A stretch of 18,640 nt of DNA, taken from contig JAUWXI010000004.1 of the NCBI GenBank assembly GCA_030616435.1, positions 1 to 18,640 on the forward strand, written 5' to 3'. The notes beneath the pieces are model-generated. The model had not been told where the DNA came from, made no database searches, and worked only from the letters and a program-made list of their open reading frames with translations. Below, in pieces: positions 1 to 5,841 of the stretch. The position numbers and the translations under genes were made by a program. Position 1 is the stretch's first letter; the number at the start of each line of letters is the position of its first letter. This DNA is from Candidatus Parcubacteria bacterium. GTDB lineage: Bacteria; Patescibacteriota; Minisyncoccia; Minisyncoccales; JAUWXI01.

Positions 1-513
1 ATAAAAGTTTTCTTTTCCAAAAATTTCTTTGTATTTCAAAGCCAAATTTTTTGCCTCTTCTATTTTCTTTGCCAGAATCAACTTTGGGATCTTTCCTTGA
101 AGGCAGCCAGAAAGAGCAATAAGACCTTCTGCATATTGAGACAGAAGTTCTTCATCAATTCTAGGTTTGTAATAAAAGCCCTCAAGATGGGCCTTTGTAA
201 CGAGTTTGACTAAATTTTTGTATCCCTTTTTGTCTTTTACTAATAAGATTAGGTGATATCTTTTATCATCAATATGGGGTCTTCTTTGAAATCTGCTTTC
301 AAAAGCTTGATACACTTCACAGCCAATAATGGGCTTTATACCTTTAGCCTTAGCTTTCTTATAAAATTCGACGGCTCCATATAAAACCCCATGATCGGTT
401 AAGGCTACAGAATCCATTCCCAATTTTTGAACATAATCTAACAGCTCATCAATTTTAGGTAAGCCATCCAACAAGGAGTAGTGACTATGAACATGCAAGT
501 GAGTGAATTTCAT
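1..513 (-). CDS. dnaE: DNA polymerase III alpha subunit, N-terminal PHP domain (partial)
   Basis: This is the first 171 residues of the replicative DNA polymerase catalytic subunit; the rest lies to the left of the window. The protein starts MKFTHLHVHSHYSLLDG, the classic N-terminal PHP motif with its metal-binding histidines. It continues with SVALTDHGVLYGAVEFY and IKPIIGCEVY, both hallmark DnaE/PolC PHP segments, and later HLILLVKDKKGYKNLVKL and LIALSGCLQGKIPK. The reading frame is open over all 171 codons to base 1. The start ATG (complement of 511-513) opens directly on the conserved motif, so the start is secure. The PHP histidines look intact, but proofreading activity cannot be judged from a fragment. 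It is divergent from rnhB with about 92 bp between the two starts. Confidence 0.95.
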   Translation of the reverse strand, partial: MKFTHLHVHSHYSLLDGLPKIDELLDYVQKLGMDSVALTDHGVLYGAVEFYKKAKAKGIKPIIGCEVYQAFESRFQRRPHIDDKRYHLILLVKDKKGYKNLVKLVTKAHLEGFYYKPRIDEELLSQYAEGLIALSGCLQGKIPKLILAKKIEEAKNLALKYKEIFGKENFY

Positions 514-545
514 GTTTAGGTGATAGGTGAGTAAGGAATTATTTC

Positions 546-574
546 ATTATAAACAACAAAAAATCTTTTGGCAA
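546..574 (-). promoter_or_regulatory. Predicted sigma70-type promoter for dnaE
   Basis: On the minus strand, TTGCCA (complement of 569-574) and a perfect TATAAT (complement of 546-551) are separated by 17 bp. This lies about 33 bp upstream of the dnaE ATG, so the transcript would have a leader of roughly 25 nt. It is a motif match only. Confidence 0.6.
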
Positions 575-590
575 ACCTGTGGATAGCTTA

Positions 591-599
591 TGATATAAT
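591..599 (+). promoter_or_regulatory. Extended -10 promoter for rnhB, leaderless architecture
   Basis: TGATATAAT is an extended -10 element (TGn followed by TATAAT at 594-599). Only six bases separate it from the rnhB ATG at 606, so transcription should begin at or next to the A of the start codon. A possible TTGGCA lies at 568-573, but the 20-bp spacing is long, so the extended -10 probably carries the promoter. Confidence 0.6.
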
Positions 600-605
600 G
601 CTTTA

Positions 606-1250
606 ATGAATTTGAGAGAAGAGAAAAAATTATGGAGAAAAGGTTTCAAGAGGGTTGCTGGTCTTGATGAGGCAGGAAGAGGACCATTAGCTGGACCCGT
701 GACTGCTACTGCGGTTACTATCTGGCAAATTCCAAGTTCCAAATTTCAAATTGCAAATAAATTAAAGAAAATAGGAGACTCTAAGAAGCTCTTTCCAAAA
801 AGACGAGAAGAGTTTTATAAAATTTTGATTAAATGTCCAACAATAGAGTGGGGGATAGGCAGAGTAGGACCGAAGGTGATTGACAGAATTAATATTTTGG
901 AGGCAACAAAGTTGGCCATGAAAAGGGCGGTAAAGAACTTAGAGAGAAAAAGCAAGACCAAAATTGATTTCTTAGTCTTGGATGGAAATTTCAAAATTGA
1001 TCATGAAATTTCTCAAAGGCCAATTATAAAGGCAGACCAAAAAATATTTTCTTGCCAAGCAGCTTCAATTATTAGTAAAGTAACAAGAGATAGAGCAATG
1101 AAAAGATACCACAAAAAGTATCCTCAATATGGCTTTGACAAACACAAGGGCTACCCCACAAAATTTCATTTAAAAATGCTGAAAAAATATGGTCCTTGTA
1201 AAATTCACAGAAAAAGTTTTTCTCCGGTAAAAACTTGCCCTTCTAAATAA
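606..1250 (+). CDS. rnhB: Ribonuclease HII
   Basis: Ribonuclease HII cleaves RNA in RNA:DNA hybrids and removes misincorporated ribonucleotides. The protein has 214 residues, usual for the family. The active-site motif GLDEAGRGPLAGP (Asp21, Glu22) is near the N terminus. The other acidic ligands appear in LVLDGN (Asp126), IIKADQK (Asp144) and SIISKVTRDR. A stretch of about 10-13 residues around 41-53 (QIPSSKFQIANKL) lies between the first strand and the conserved GDSKKL motif, where short bacterial homologues have only a short loop; its DNA looks repeat-like. The ATG at 606 fits an adjacent -10 box and a normal family N terminus. It heads a run with rpmF, nusB, rnc and rpsP. Confidence 0.95.
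   Translation: MNLREEKKLWRKGFKRVAGLDEAGRGPLAGPVTATAVTIWQIPSSKFQIANKLKKIGDSKKLFPKRREEFYKILIKCPTIEWGIGRVGPKVIDRINILEATKLAMKRAVKNLERKSKTKIDFLVLDGNFKIDHEISQRPIIKADQKIFSCQAASIISKVTRDRAMKRYHKKYPQYGFDKHKGYPTKFHLKMLKKYGPCKIHRKSFSPVKTCPSK
729..759. repeat. TCCAAxTT-type internal repeat forming an in-frame insertion in rnhB
   Basis: The stretch is built from reiterated TTCCAA / TTTCAAATTGC-like words, three imperfect copies of about 10 bp. It coincides with extra residues in RNase HII relative to the usual spacing between the first strand and GDSKKL. It may be a relic of a short interspersed repeat; that origin is inference. Confidence 0.4.
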
Positions 1251-1270
1251 TTTTAGGTAAAATTAGGAAT

Positions 1271-1558
1271 ATGGCTGTTCCCAAAAAAAGACATACAAAA
1301 TCGAAAAGGAACAAGAGAAGGATGCACATCTACCTTCAAGAACCTGCTTTAACGACCTGTCCTAAATGTGGAAAGAAAACAAGGTTTCACACAGTTTGTC
1401 CTTATTGCGGTTACTACAAAGAAAGGGAAATAATAAAGGTTTTAGAAAAATTAACAAAAAAAGAAAGGAAAGAAAAGGAAAAAGAAATTAGAGTTAAAGA
1501 GAAAGGAGAAGTTAAGAAGAAAAAACCTTTAACTTTAAAGGAACTTTCAAAGAAATAA
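1271..1558 (+). CDS. rpmF: Large ribosomal subunit protein bL32 with charged C-terminal tail
   Basis: bL32 is a small zinc-ribbon protein of the large ribosomal subunit. The N terminus MAVPKKRHTKSKRNKRR is diagnostic. It is followed by a four-cysteine ribbon CPKCGKKTRFHTVCPYCG at about residues 30-47. Most bL32 proteins have about 55-65 residues; this one has 95. The extra 35-40 residues are a lysine/glutamate-rich tail (KKERKEKEKEIRVKEKGEVKKK). The ATG at 1271 gives the canonical N terminus. It lies 20 bp after rnhB and 4 bp before nusB, so co-transcription is likely. Confidence 0.95.
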   Translation: MAVPKKRHTKSKRNKRRMHIYLQEPALTTCPKCGKKTRFHTVCPYCGYYKEREIIKVLEKLTKKERKEKEKEIRVKEKGEVKKKKPLTLKELSKK

Positions 1559-1562
1559 AGCT

Positions 1563-1985
1563 ATGTCATCCCGGCATCTTTCAAGGTCTATTGCTCTTCA
1601 AAGCCTTTATGAGTGGGACTTTTATGGTAAAAAGTCCGATATTTTAGATAAGATTTTAAAGAGGAACATTAAAGAGTTTGGTCCAGGACTCAAGGATGAA
1701 GAATTTGCCAAAAAATTGGCTAAAGGGGTTAAAAAGCACCTTTCACAGATTGACAAAGTCATTAAAATTACCGCTCCCCAATGGCCCATAGAGCAAATAG
1801 CCATTGTTGATAGAAACGCTTTGAGGATTGGAATTTTTGAGCTTTTGTATGGAGATAAGAAAGCTGTTCCTCCAAAAGTAGCCATTAATGAAGCTATTGA
1901 GTTGGCAAAGAGTTTTGGAGGGAGAAATTCTGGAAAATTTGTCAACGGTGTTCTGGGAACAGTTTATCAAGAACTGAAAAAATGA
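1563..1985 (+). CDS. nusB: Transcription antitermination protein NusB
   Basis: NusB binds boxA RNA with S10 and promotes processive rRNA transcription. The protein has 140 residues, normal for NusB. Family features are SRSIALQSLYEWDF at the N terminus, IDKVIKITAPQWPIEQIAIVDRNALRIGIFELLY in the centre, and the C-terminal signature PPKVAINEAIELAKSFGG followed by GKFVNGVLGTV. It starts 4 bp after the rpmF stop with no obvious ribosome-binding site, and its TGA overlaps the rnc ATG in an ATGA junction, suggesting translational coupling. Antisense open frames across it are shadows. Confidence 0.95.
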   Translation: MSSRHLSRSIALQSLYEWDFYGKKSDILDKILKRNIKEFGPGLKDEEFAKKLAKGVKKHLSQIDKVIKITAPQWPIEQIAIVDRNALRIGIFELLYGDKKAVPPKVAINEAIELAKSFGGRNSGKFVNGVLGTVYQELKK

Positions 1986-2671
1986 AAGATTTTTTAAAAC
2001 TTGAAAAGAAGATAAATCTCAATTTCAAAAACAAGGACCTTTTAGTTCAGGCCTTTTGTCATCGTTCTTATCTTAATGAAAAGCCAGAATTTAAGTTAGA
2101 CCATAATGAGAGATTGGAGTTTTTAGGAGATGCTGTTTTAGAGCTTGTTGTTACAGAATATTTGTATCAAAATTATCCCCAAAAACCTGAAGGTGAATTG
2201 ACAAGCTGGAGGGCAGCTTTAGTCAATGCTGAAAATCTTTCAAAGATTGCTCAATCTTTAGGGTTTAGCGATTTTCTTTTACTTTCAAAAGGGGAGACTA
2301 AGACTTTGGGTAAGGCTCGAAAATATATCTTGGCAGACACCTTCGAAGCCTTAATAGGAGCTACTTTTCTTGATTTAGGATATAAAACTTGCCAGGATTT
2401 TATTAAGCAAGTCATAATAAAAGAACTTCCCCATATTATTGAGGCTGGCCTTTTTAGAGATGCCAAGTCTTGCTTTCAAGAAGAAGCTCAAGAGAGAATA
2501 AGGATTACCCCAATTTACAAGGTTTTAGACGAATGGGGCCCAGATCATGCAAAACATTTTATTGTTGGAGTTTTTTTAGGAGAGAATTTGGTGGCAAAAG
2601 GAGAAGGTTTTTCCAAGCAGGAAGCAGAGCAAGAAGCTGCTAAAAAAGGTCTAGAAACCAAGGGTTGGTAA
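1982..2671 (+). CDS. rnc: Ribonuclease III
   Basis: RNase III cuts double-stranded RNA in rRNA precursors and in regulatory RNA duplexes. The protein has 229 residues, the standard length. The catalytic domain contains the signature HNERLEFLGDAVLELVVTEYL at about residues 40-60 and the second acidic motif DTFEALIGATFLDLGY near 118-133, with the metal-binding Glu/Asp residues present. The C-terminal double-stranded RNA-binding domain (about 160-226) begins DAKSCFQEEAQ and ends QEAEQEAAKKGLE. The ATG overlaps the nusB stop, and rpsP follows after a single base. No key residue seems missing. Confidence 0.96.
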   Translation: MKDFLKLEKKINLNFKNKDLLVQAFCHRSYLNEKPEFKLDHNERLEFLGDAVLELVVTEYLYQNYPQKPEGELTSWRAALVNAENLSKIAQSLGFSDFLLLSKGETKTLGKARKYILADTFEALIGATFLDLGYKTCQDFIKQVIIKELPHIIEAGLFRDAKSCFQEEAQERIRITPIYKVLDEWGPDHAKHFIVGVFLGENLVAKGEGFSKQEAEQEAAKKGLETKGW

Positions 2672-2672
2672 T

Positions 2673-3152
2673 ATGTTAAGAATAAGATTTTTTAGAACAG
2701 GAAAGAAAAATCAACCATTTTTTAGGATAGTGGTTACAGACAGAAGACACCCTCCAAGAGGAGGGAGGTTTTTGGAAATTCTGGGATTCTTCAATCCTTT
2801 GACAAAAGAAAGAAAATTAAAAAAAGAAAGAATCAAGCATTGGATATCTGTAGGAGCTCAACCCTCAGATTCTGTTTATAATTTATTAATTGAAGAAAAG
2901 GTTTTAGAAGGTAAAAAGGTTCCAGTTCACAAAAAGAAAAAGAAAGAAAAGAAAGAGAAACCAAAGAAAGAAAAGCCAAAAGAGGAGAAGCCAAAAGAGG
3001 AGAAAGTTAAAGAGAAAGAAAAGCCGAAAGAGCCCAAGAAAGAAATTAAAGAGGAAAAGCCACGTGAAGAGAAAGTAAGTGAAGAGAAAGTAAGTGGAGA
3101 GAAAGTAAAAGAGCCAGAAAAACCTCCCCAAGAAAAAGAAAAAACCTCTTGA
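2673..3152 (+). CDS. rpsP: Small ribosomal subunit protein bS16 with long Lys/Glu-rich tail
   Basis: bS16 is a small-subunit assembly protein. The folded domain occupies about residues 1-85: MLRIRFFRTGKKNQPFFRIVV, then ILGFFNPLTKERKLKKERIKHWISVGAQPSDSVYNLL is the typical family pattern. The usual length is 75-100 residues; this protein has 159. The final 70 or so residues are low-complexity Lys/Glu/Pro (EKPKEEKPKEEKVKEKEKPKE), written in the DNA as short imperfect 15-bp repeats. It is placed one base after rnc. A promoter for the next transcript overlaps its stop codon. The tail could bind rRNA or be a tolerated expansion; no function is visible. Confidence 0.95.
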   Translation: MLRIRFFRTGKKNQPFFRIVVTDRRHPPRGGRFLEILGFFNPLTKERKLKKERIKHWISVGAQPSDSVYNLLIEEKVLEGKKVPVHKKKKKEKKEKPKKEKPKEEKPKEEKVKEKEKPKEPKKEIKEEKPREEKVSEEKVSGEKVKEPEKPPQEKEKTS

Positions 3153-3176
3153 CATTTTTTTAAAAAAGAGTAAAAT
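3149..3176 (+). promoter_or_regulatory. Strong predicted promoter for the khpA leader transcript
   Basis: A consensus TTGACA (3149-3154) overlaps the rpsP stop codon. It is followed after 16 bp by TAAAAT (3171-3176), predicting a start near 3183. It is one of the two best consensus -35 boxes in the window and drives the structured RNA that follows. Confidence 0.7.
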
Positions 3177-3194
3177 TCAAATAGTAAGATTGAA

Positions 3195-3304
3195 TAGTAG
3201 CTTTCGCCAGCTTAGCTGGTTTTCAGATTCCTCCTGAATCCATTGAAATCGGATATCGATAGATCTGAATCAAAGGAGAGAATCACAGAAAGGTCGGGCT
3301 ACTA
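3195..3304 (+). ncRNA. Structured three-way-junction leader RNA upstream of khpA (unassigned)
   Basis: The interval between rpsP and khpA can fold by clear complementarity. The closing helix P1 pairs TAGTAGC (3195-3201) with GCTACTA (3298-3304). P2 is CCAGC-TTA-GCTGG (3207-3219). P3 pairs GATTCCTCCT (3226-3235) with AGGAG-A-GAATC (3274-3284), ten pairs with one bulged A, and encloses a further small ATCG/CGAT hairpin. A consensus promoter lies just upstream, and there is no coding frame. I do not recognise it as a known Rfam class. It could be a cis-regulator of khpA-trmD or an independent small RNA. No terminator is visible between it and khpA, which favours a leader. Confidence 0.55.
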
Positions 3305-3332
3305 GAATAGGTGTATAACGAATTAGATAAAT

Positions 3333-3644
3333 ATGGCAGCTAAAGCTTCTGATCAGGAATTTCTTGAGTATATTGTAAAAGGCCTGGTAGACAATCCAGA
3401 TGATGTGAAGGTGGAAAGGAAAGTTGATGAGATGGGTGTTTTACTTTCTTTGAAAGTAAACCCTGAGGATATGGGTCAGATTATTGGCAGGGGAGGGTCT
3501 ACAGCAAGGGCTATCAGGACTTTGCTCCGGATTGTAGGTTTGAAGAGTCGTGCTCGAGTGAACCTGAAGATAGAGGAACCTACAGGAGCAGTTCGGGAGA
3601 AAAAAACTCCTGCCAAGAAAGAACTCGAAGAGTTAGAATTGTAA
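3333..3644 (+). CDS. khpA: KH-domain RNA-binding protein KhpA (YlqC family)
   Basis: KhpA is a single-KH-domain RNA-binding protein that in other bacteria pairs with KhpB/Jag and affects small RNAs, cell division and envelope growth. The protein has 103 residues. EFLEYIVKGLVDNPDDVKVE opens the family fold, and the GxxG loop lies in MGQIIGRGGSTARAIRTLLR (about residues 47-66). It carries a modest extra charged C-terminal tail (EKKTPAKKELEELEL). The rpsP-khpA-trmD order is widely conserved in bacteria. Here khpA has its own promoter and a long structured leader, so it could be expressed separately from the ribosomal genes. Confidence 0.92.
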   Translation: MAAKASDQEFLEYIVKGLVDNPDDVKVERKVDEMGVLLSLKVNPEDMGQIIGRGGSTARAIRTLLRIVGLKSRARVNLKIEEPTGAVREKKTPAKKELEELEL

Positions 3645-3661
3645 AAAAGTTTACAGTTCCT

Positions 3662-3697
3662 GAAAATGGTGCTACCATAATCTGGAGCGCCATTTTC
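3662..3697 (+). promoter_or_regulatory. Long hairpin abutting the trmD start codon
   Basis: GAAAATGGTGCT (3662-3673) pairs with AGCGCCATTTTC (3686-3697), 12 pairs with one G-U. CCA/TGG continue the stem inside, leaving a five-base loop and one bulged A. The helix ends four bases before the trmD ATG and would hide the whole normal ribosome-binding region. No U-tract follows, so it is not an intrinsic terminator. Translational control or an RNase III site (rnc is nearby) are plausible inferences. Confidence 0.7.
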
Positions 3698-3701
3698 ATT
3701 T

Positions 3702-4379
3702 ATGATGAAGTTTGATATTGTCACAATTTTTCCTGAGATTTTTGAGTCTTATCTTAATGAATCAATTATTAAAAGAGCTCAAAAAGAGCAGCTGATTAAA
3801 ATTAAAGTTCATAATTTGAGAGATTTTACTGGAGATATTCATCAGACAGTTGATGATCGACCTTTCGGTGGAGGTAGGGGAATGGTGATGAAGGTTGAGC
3901 CAATCTACAAAGCCGTAAAAGCTATAAAAGGCCCAAAAGCTAAGGTGCTCTTATTTAGCCCGAGAGGGAAAAAATTTAACCAAAAAAAAGCTTTTGAGTT
4001 TTCAAAATTGGGTCAATTGATTATGATTTGTGGCCGTTATGAAGGTATTGATGAAAGAGTGGCAGAATACATTGCTGATGAAACCATCTCAATTGGAGAT
4101 TATGTTTTGATGGGAGGAGAAATCGCTGCCGTAGTTGTTATTGAATCAGTTGCCAGATTAATTCCTGGAGTTATTGGCAAGTTAGAGCTTTTGAAAGAGA
4201 GACTCTCAAAAGAAAAGGGATTTATAGTTTATCCCCAGTACACAAGACCTGAAACTTTCTCTCCTAAAAAGAGAGTTGAATGGAAGGTTCCGGAAGTTTT
4301 GTTGTCTGGAAATCACAAAAGGATTAAAGAATGGAGAAAAAAATATTCAAAAATTGTTGGGGAATCTAGTAAAGAATAA
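3702..4379 (+). CDS. trmD: tRNA (guanine37-N1)-methyltransferase TrmD with altered catalytic loop
   Basis: TrmD uses S-adenosylmethionine to form m1G37 in tRNAs and prevents +1 frameshifting. The N terminus MKFDIVTIFPEIF, the segment TVDDRPFGGGRGMVMK, and the trefoil-knot motifs MICGRYEGIDERV and SIGDYVLMGGE are all present, as are SVARLIPGV and YPQYTRPE. The usual segment between these last two, which carries the proposed general base (Asp169 in E. coli/Haemophilus TrmD, in an EDSF context), reads LELLKERLSKEKG with no aspartate. The second ATG at 3705 is an equally good start. Length (225 residues) is slightly short for the family because the C-terminal helices are abbreviated. rplS, often next in this operon, does not follow. 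Confidence 0.93.
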   Translation: MMKFDIVTIFPEIFESYLNESIIKRAQKEQLIKIKVHNLRDFTGDIHQTVDDRPFGGGRGMVMKVEPIYKAVKAIKGPKAKVLLFSPRGKKFNQKKAFEFSKLGQLIMICGRYEGIDERVAEYIADETISIGDYVLMGGEIAAVVVIESVARLIPGVIGKLELLKERLSKEKGFIVYPQYTRPETFSPKKRVEWKVPEVLLSGNHKRIKEWRKKYSKIVGESSKE

Positions 4380-4413
4380 TTTGAAAAAAATAACTTTCAG
4401 TGTTAAAGTATAA

Positions 4414-4460
4414 GAACCTGCTTGCTTCGTTCGCAGAACCTTGCTTTCTCACTTCGTTCG
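4414..4460. repeat. Imperfect direct repeat GAACC-TTGCTT-CTTCGTTCG
   Basis: Two imperfect units, 4414-4433 and 4436-4460, share GAACC, TTGCTT and CTTCGTTCG in the same order. They lie between trmD and the first tRNA gene. No gene is seen in 4380-4475. The words resemble G+C-richer intergenic mini-repeats reported informally from CPR genomes; the copy number elsewhere is unknown. Confidence 0.5.
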
Positions 4461-4475
4461 AAAATAAAAAAATAA

Positions 4476-4559
4476 GGGTAGGTACCAAAGTGGCCAAATG
4501 GACGACGCTGTAAACGTCGTGGCTTCATGCCTTCGGGGGTTCGAATCCCTCCCTGCCCA
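4476..4559 (+). tRNA. tRNA-Tyr (GTA)
   Basis: The cloverleaf is complete: acceptor GGGTAGG/CCTGCCC, anticodon stem CGACG/CGTCG with loop CTGTAAA (anticodon GTA), and T arm GGGGG-TTCGAAT-CCCTC. The long variable arm of about 15 nt is typical of bacterial tRNA-Tyr. Discriminator A is at 4559; CCA is not encoded. Nine bases separate it from tRNA-Thr. Confidence 0.96.
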
Positions 4560-4568
4560 TCTCACTTT

Positions 4569-4642
4569 GCCAGGATAGCTCAGTTGGTAAGAGCACATCA
4601 TTGGTAATGATGAGGTCGGCGGTTCGATTCCGCCTCCTGGCT
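4569..4642 (+). tRNA. tRNA-Thr (GGT)
   Basis: Acceptor GCCAGGA pairs perfectly with TCCTGGC. The D arm is AGCTC...GAGC. The anticodon stem CATCA/TGATG encloses TTGGTAA (anticodon GGT), and the T arm is GGCGG-TTCGATT-CCGCC. The discriminator is T4642, and CCA is not encoded. The rpmG start codon follows after only CT, so 3' processing of this tRNA would generate the rpmG mRNA 5' end. Confidence 0.96.
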
Positions 4643-4644
4643 CT

Positions 4645-4803
4645 ATGCCTAAAAGAAGAAAACCATTTGTTAAATTTCAATGTCAGGTTTGCAAAAGAAT
4701 TAGTTATTATATTCACAAATCCAAGCAGGTTGAAGGAAAATTGGAATTGAAAAAATTTTGTAAATTTTGTCGCAAACATACTTTACATAAAGAAGTTAAA
4801 TGA
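4645..4803 (+). CDS. rpmG: Large ribosomal subunit protein bL33
   Basis: This 52-residue zinc-ribbon protein of the large subunit reads MPKRRKPFVKFQCQVCKR, then ISYYIHKSKQ, then LELKKFCKFCRKHTLHKEVK. The CxxC...CxxC pattern (CQVC, CKFC) and the terminal RKHTLHKE are characteristic of bL33. The ATG is two bases after the end of tRNA-Thr, so no leader or ribosome-binding site can exist on a processed mRNA. tRNA-Trp begins 15 bp after the stop. In many bacteria rpmG neighbours tRNA-Trp and secE-nusG; here only the tRNA-Trp link is kept. Confidence 0.93.
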   Translation: MPKRRKPFVKFQCQVCKRISYYIHKSKQVEGKLELKKFCKFCRKHTLHKEVK

Positions 4804-4818
4804 TTTTCCTTAAAGGAA

Positions 4819-4890
4819 GGGGACGTTCGTTAATTGGCAAACGGCGGCTCTCCAAAAGCCGTCCTGCAGGTTCGAGTCCTGCCGTCCCTG
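4819..4890 (+). tRNA. tRNA-Trp (CCA)
   Basis: Acceptor GGGGACG pairs with CGTCCCT (first pair G-U). The anticodon stem CGGCT/AGCCG has loop CTCCAAA (anticodon CCA), and the T arm is GCAGG-TTCGAGT-CCTGC. Discriminator G4890 is the usual tryptophan identity base. CCA is not encoded. The next protein start codon follows after CT. An open frame beginning at 4800 and reading through this tRNA is spurious. Confidence 0.95.
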
Positions 4891-4892
4891 CT

Positions 4893-5225
4893 ATGATAAA
4901 ATTTTCAAAAATTTTTGGTTGGATTCTTTTGTTTTTAGGCCTTTTGATTATTTCTTATTCTCTTTACTCCTCTTATCAAATTTTTACCGGTAAAGAGAAT
5001 GTTCCCCAAATCTTTGTAGCAAAAGAAGGTCTTGGAGAAGGGATTAAGATTCCTTTTCCAGGAAAAGAGGTTGAGATTCCAATACCTGAGCAACTCCAGA
5101 AAATTTTGTCTTCGGGGTTTCTTTCTCCAAAAATTCTAAATTTGATTAGTTGGTCAATTTGGGCCTCGATTTTAATTTTTGCAGGCAGTAGGATATCTTC
5201 TCTTGGAATTCAATTGATAAAGTAA
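4893..5225 (+). CDS. Small membrane protein of unknown function, two predicted TM helices
   Basis: I do not recognise this 110-residue protein. It starts MIKFSKIFGWILLFLGLLIISYSLYSS, one N-terminal transmembrane helix (about 8-27). A soluble middle part of about 55 residues (FTGKENVPQIFVAKEG, GKEVEIPIPEQLQKIL) follows, then a second hydrophobic segment ISWSIWASILIFAGSRISS at about 83-103. The topology suggests a central domain on one face of the membrane anchored at both ends. The start at 4893 is preferred because upstream sequence in this frame is tRNA-Trp; the ATG sits two bases after that tRNA. It is followed after one base by pcm. Confidence 0.75.
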   Translation: MIKFSKIFGWILLFLGLLIISYSLYSSYQIFTGKENVPQIFVAKEGLGEGIKIPFPGKEVEIPIPEQLQKILSSGFLSPKILNLISWSIWASILIFAGSRISSLGIQLIK

Positions 5226-5226
5226 T

Positions 5227-5841
5227 ATGGCTCTTTTAGATGATTTAATAAAAAGAGGATGGTTGAAGACAGAAAAGATAATTAAAGCTTTTGAGGAAAT
5301 TAAAAGGGTAGATTTTTTGCCAGAAAATGTAAAAGACTTGGCAGAATTAAACGAGGCTTTACCAATAGGGCGGGGACAAACGATTTCTCAGCCCTTAGTG
5401 GTGGCCTTTATGCTGGAACTATTAAAACCCGAAAAAGGAGATAAAATTTTGGATGTGGGGTCTGGCTCTGGTTGGACAAGTGCCCTCTTAGCTCATATTG
5501 TAGGCAAAGAGGGTAAAATTATAGCAATAGAAATAATTCCAGAATTGACGGAGTTTGGAAAAAAGAATGTCAAAAAATATAATTTTGTAGAAAAGGGAAT
5601 TGTAAAATTTGTTTGTGCTGATGGTTCAAGAGGTTATCAAGATGAAGCTCCTTTTGACAAGATTTTGGCTTCAGCTTCAGCCAGGGAAATTCCAAAGGCC
5701 TGGAAGGAACAGTTGAAAATTGGGGGTAGAATTGTTACGCCTATAGGTTCTTCAATCTGGTTTTTTTTGAAGAAATCAGATAAAGAATTTGAAGGAACCG
5801 AATATCCAGGATTTGTTTTTGTTCCCCTGATAGAAAGATGA
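5227..5841 (+). CDS. pcm: Protein-L-isoaspartate O-methyltransferase
   Basis: PCMT uses S-adenosylmethionine to methylate isoaspartyl residues in aged proteins and starts their repair. The protein has 204 residues, typical. The family motif GRGQTISQPLVVAFMLELL (about 48-66) and the SAM-binding glycine-rich loop ILDVGSGSGWTSALLA (about 73-88) are clear. IIAIEIIPELTEFGKKNV is the acidic-loop strand, and FDKILASASAREIPKAWKEQLKIGGRIVTPIG forms the C-terminal core. It lies one base after the preceding membrane protein gene, and its TGA overlaps the mltG ATG (ATGA), so the run is probably one operon. Confidence 0.93.
   Translation: MALLDDLIKRGWLKTEKIIKAFEEIKRVDFLPENVKDLAELNEALPIGRGQTISQPLVVAFMLELLKPEKGDKILDVGSGSGWTSALLAHIVGKEGKIIAIEIIPELTEFGKKNVKKYNFVEKGIVKFVCADGSRGYQDEAPFDKILASASAREIPKAWKEQLKIGGRIVTPIGSSIWFFLKKSDKEFEGTEYPGFVFVPLIER

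Noticed and set aside
2930..3130. Tandem repeats in the rpsP tail as a CRISPR or satellite
   Set aside because: Units are short, imperfect and in frame with Lys/Glu codons; no spacer structure.
2904..3155. Antisense open frame rich in Phe/Leu opposite rpsP
   Set aside because: It is the complement of Lys/Glu low-complexity codons; no independent signal. The same applies to 8045-8353 opposite rplL.
3195..3304. Reading the khpA leader as SRP RNA, tmRNA or a degenerate tRNA
   Set aside because: It lacks the SRP GGAAG-type apical motif, a tRNA T arm and any tag-coding region.
4800..4892. N-terminal extension of the membrane protein from an ATG at 4800
   Set aside because: It reads through a complete tRNA-Trp gene; the ATG at 4893 is the plausible start.
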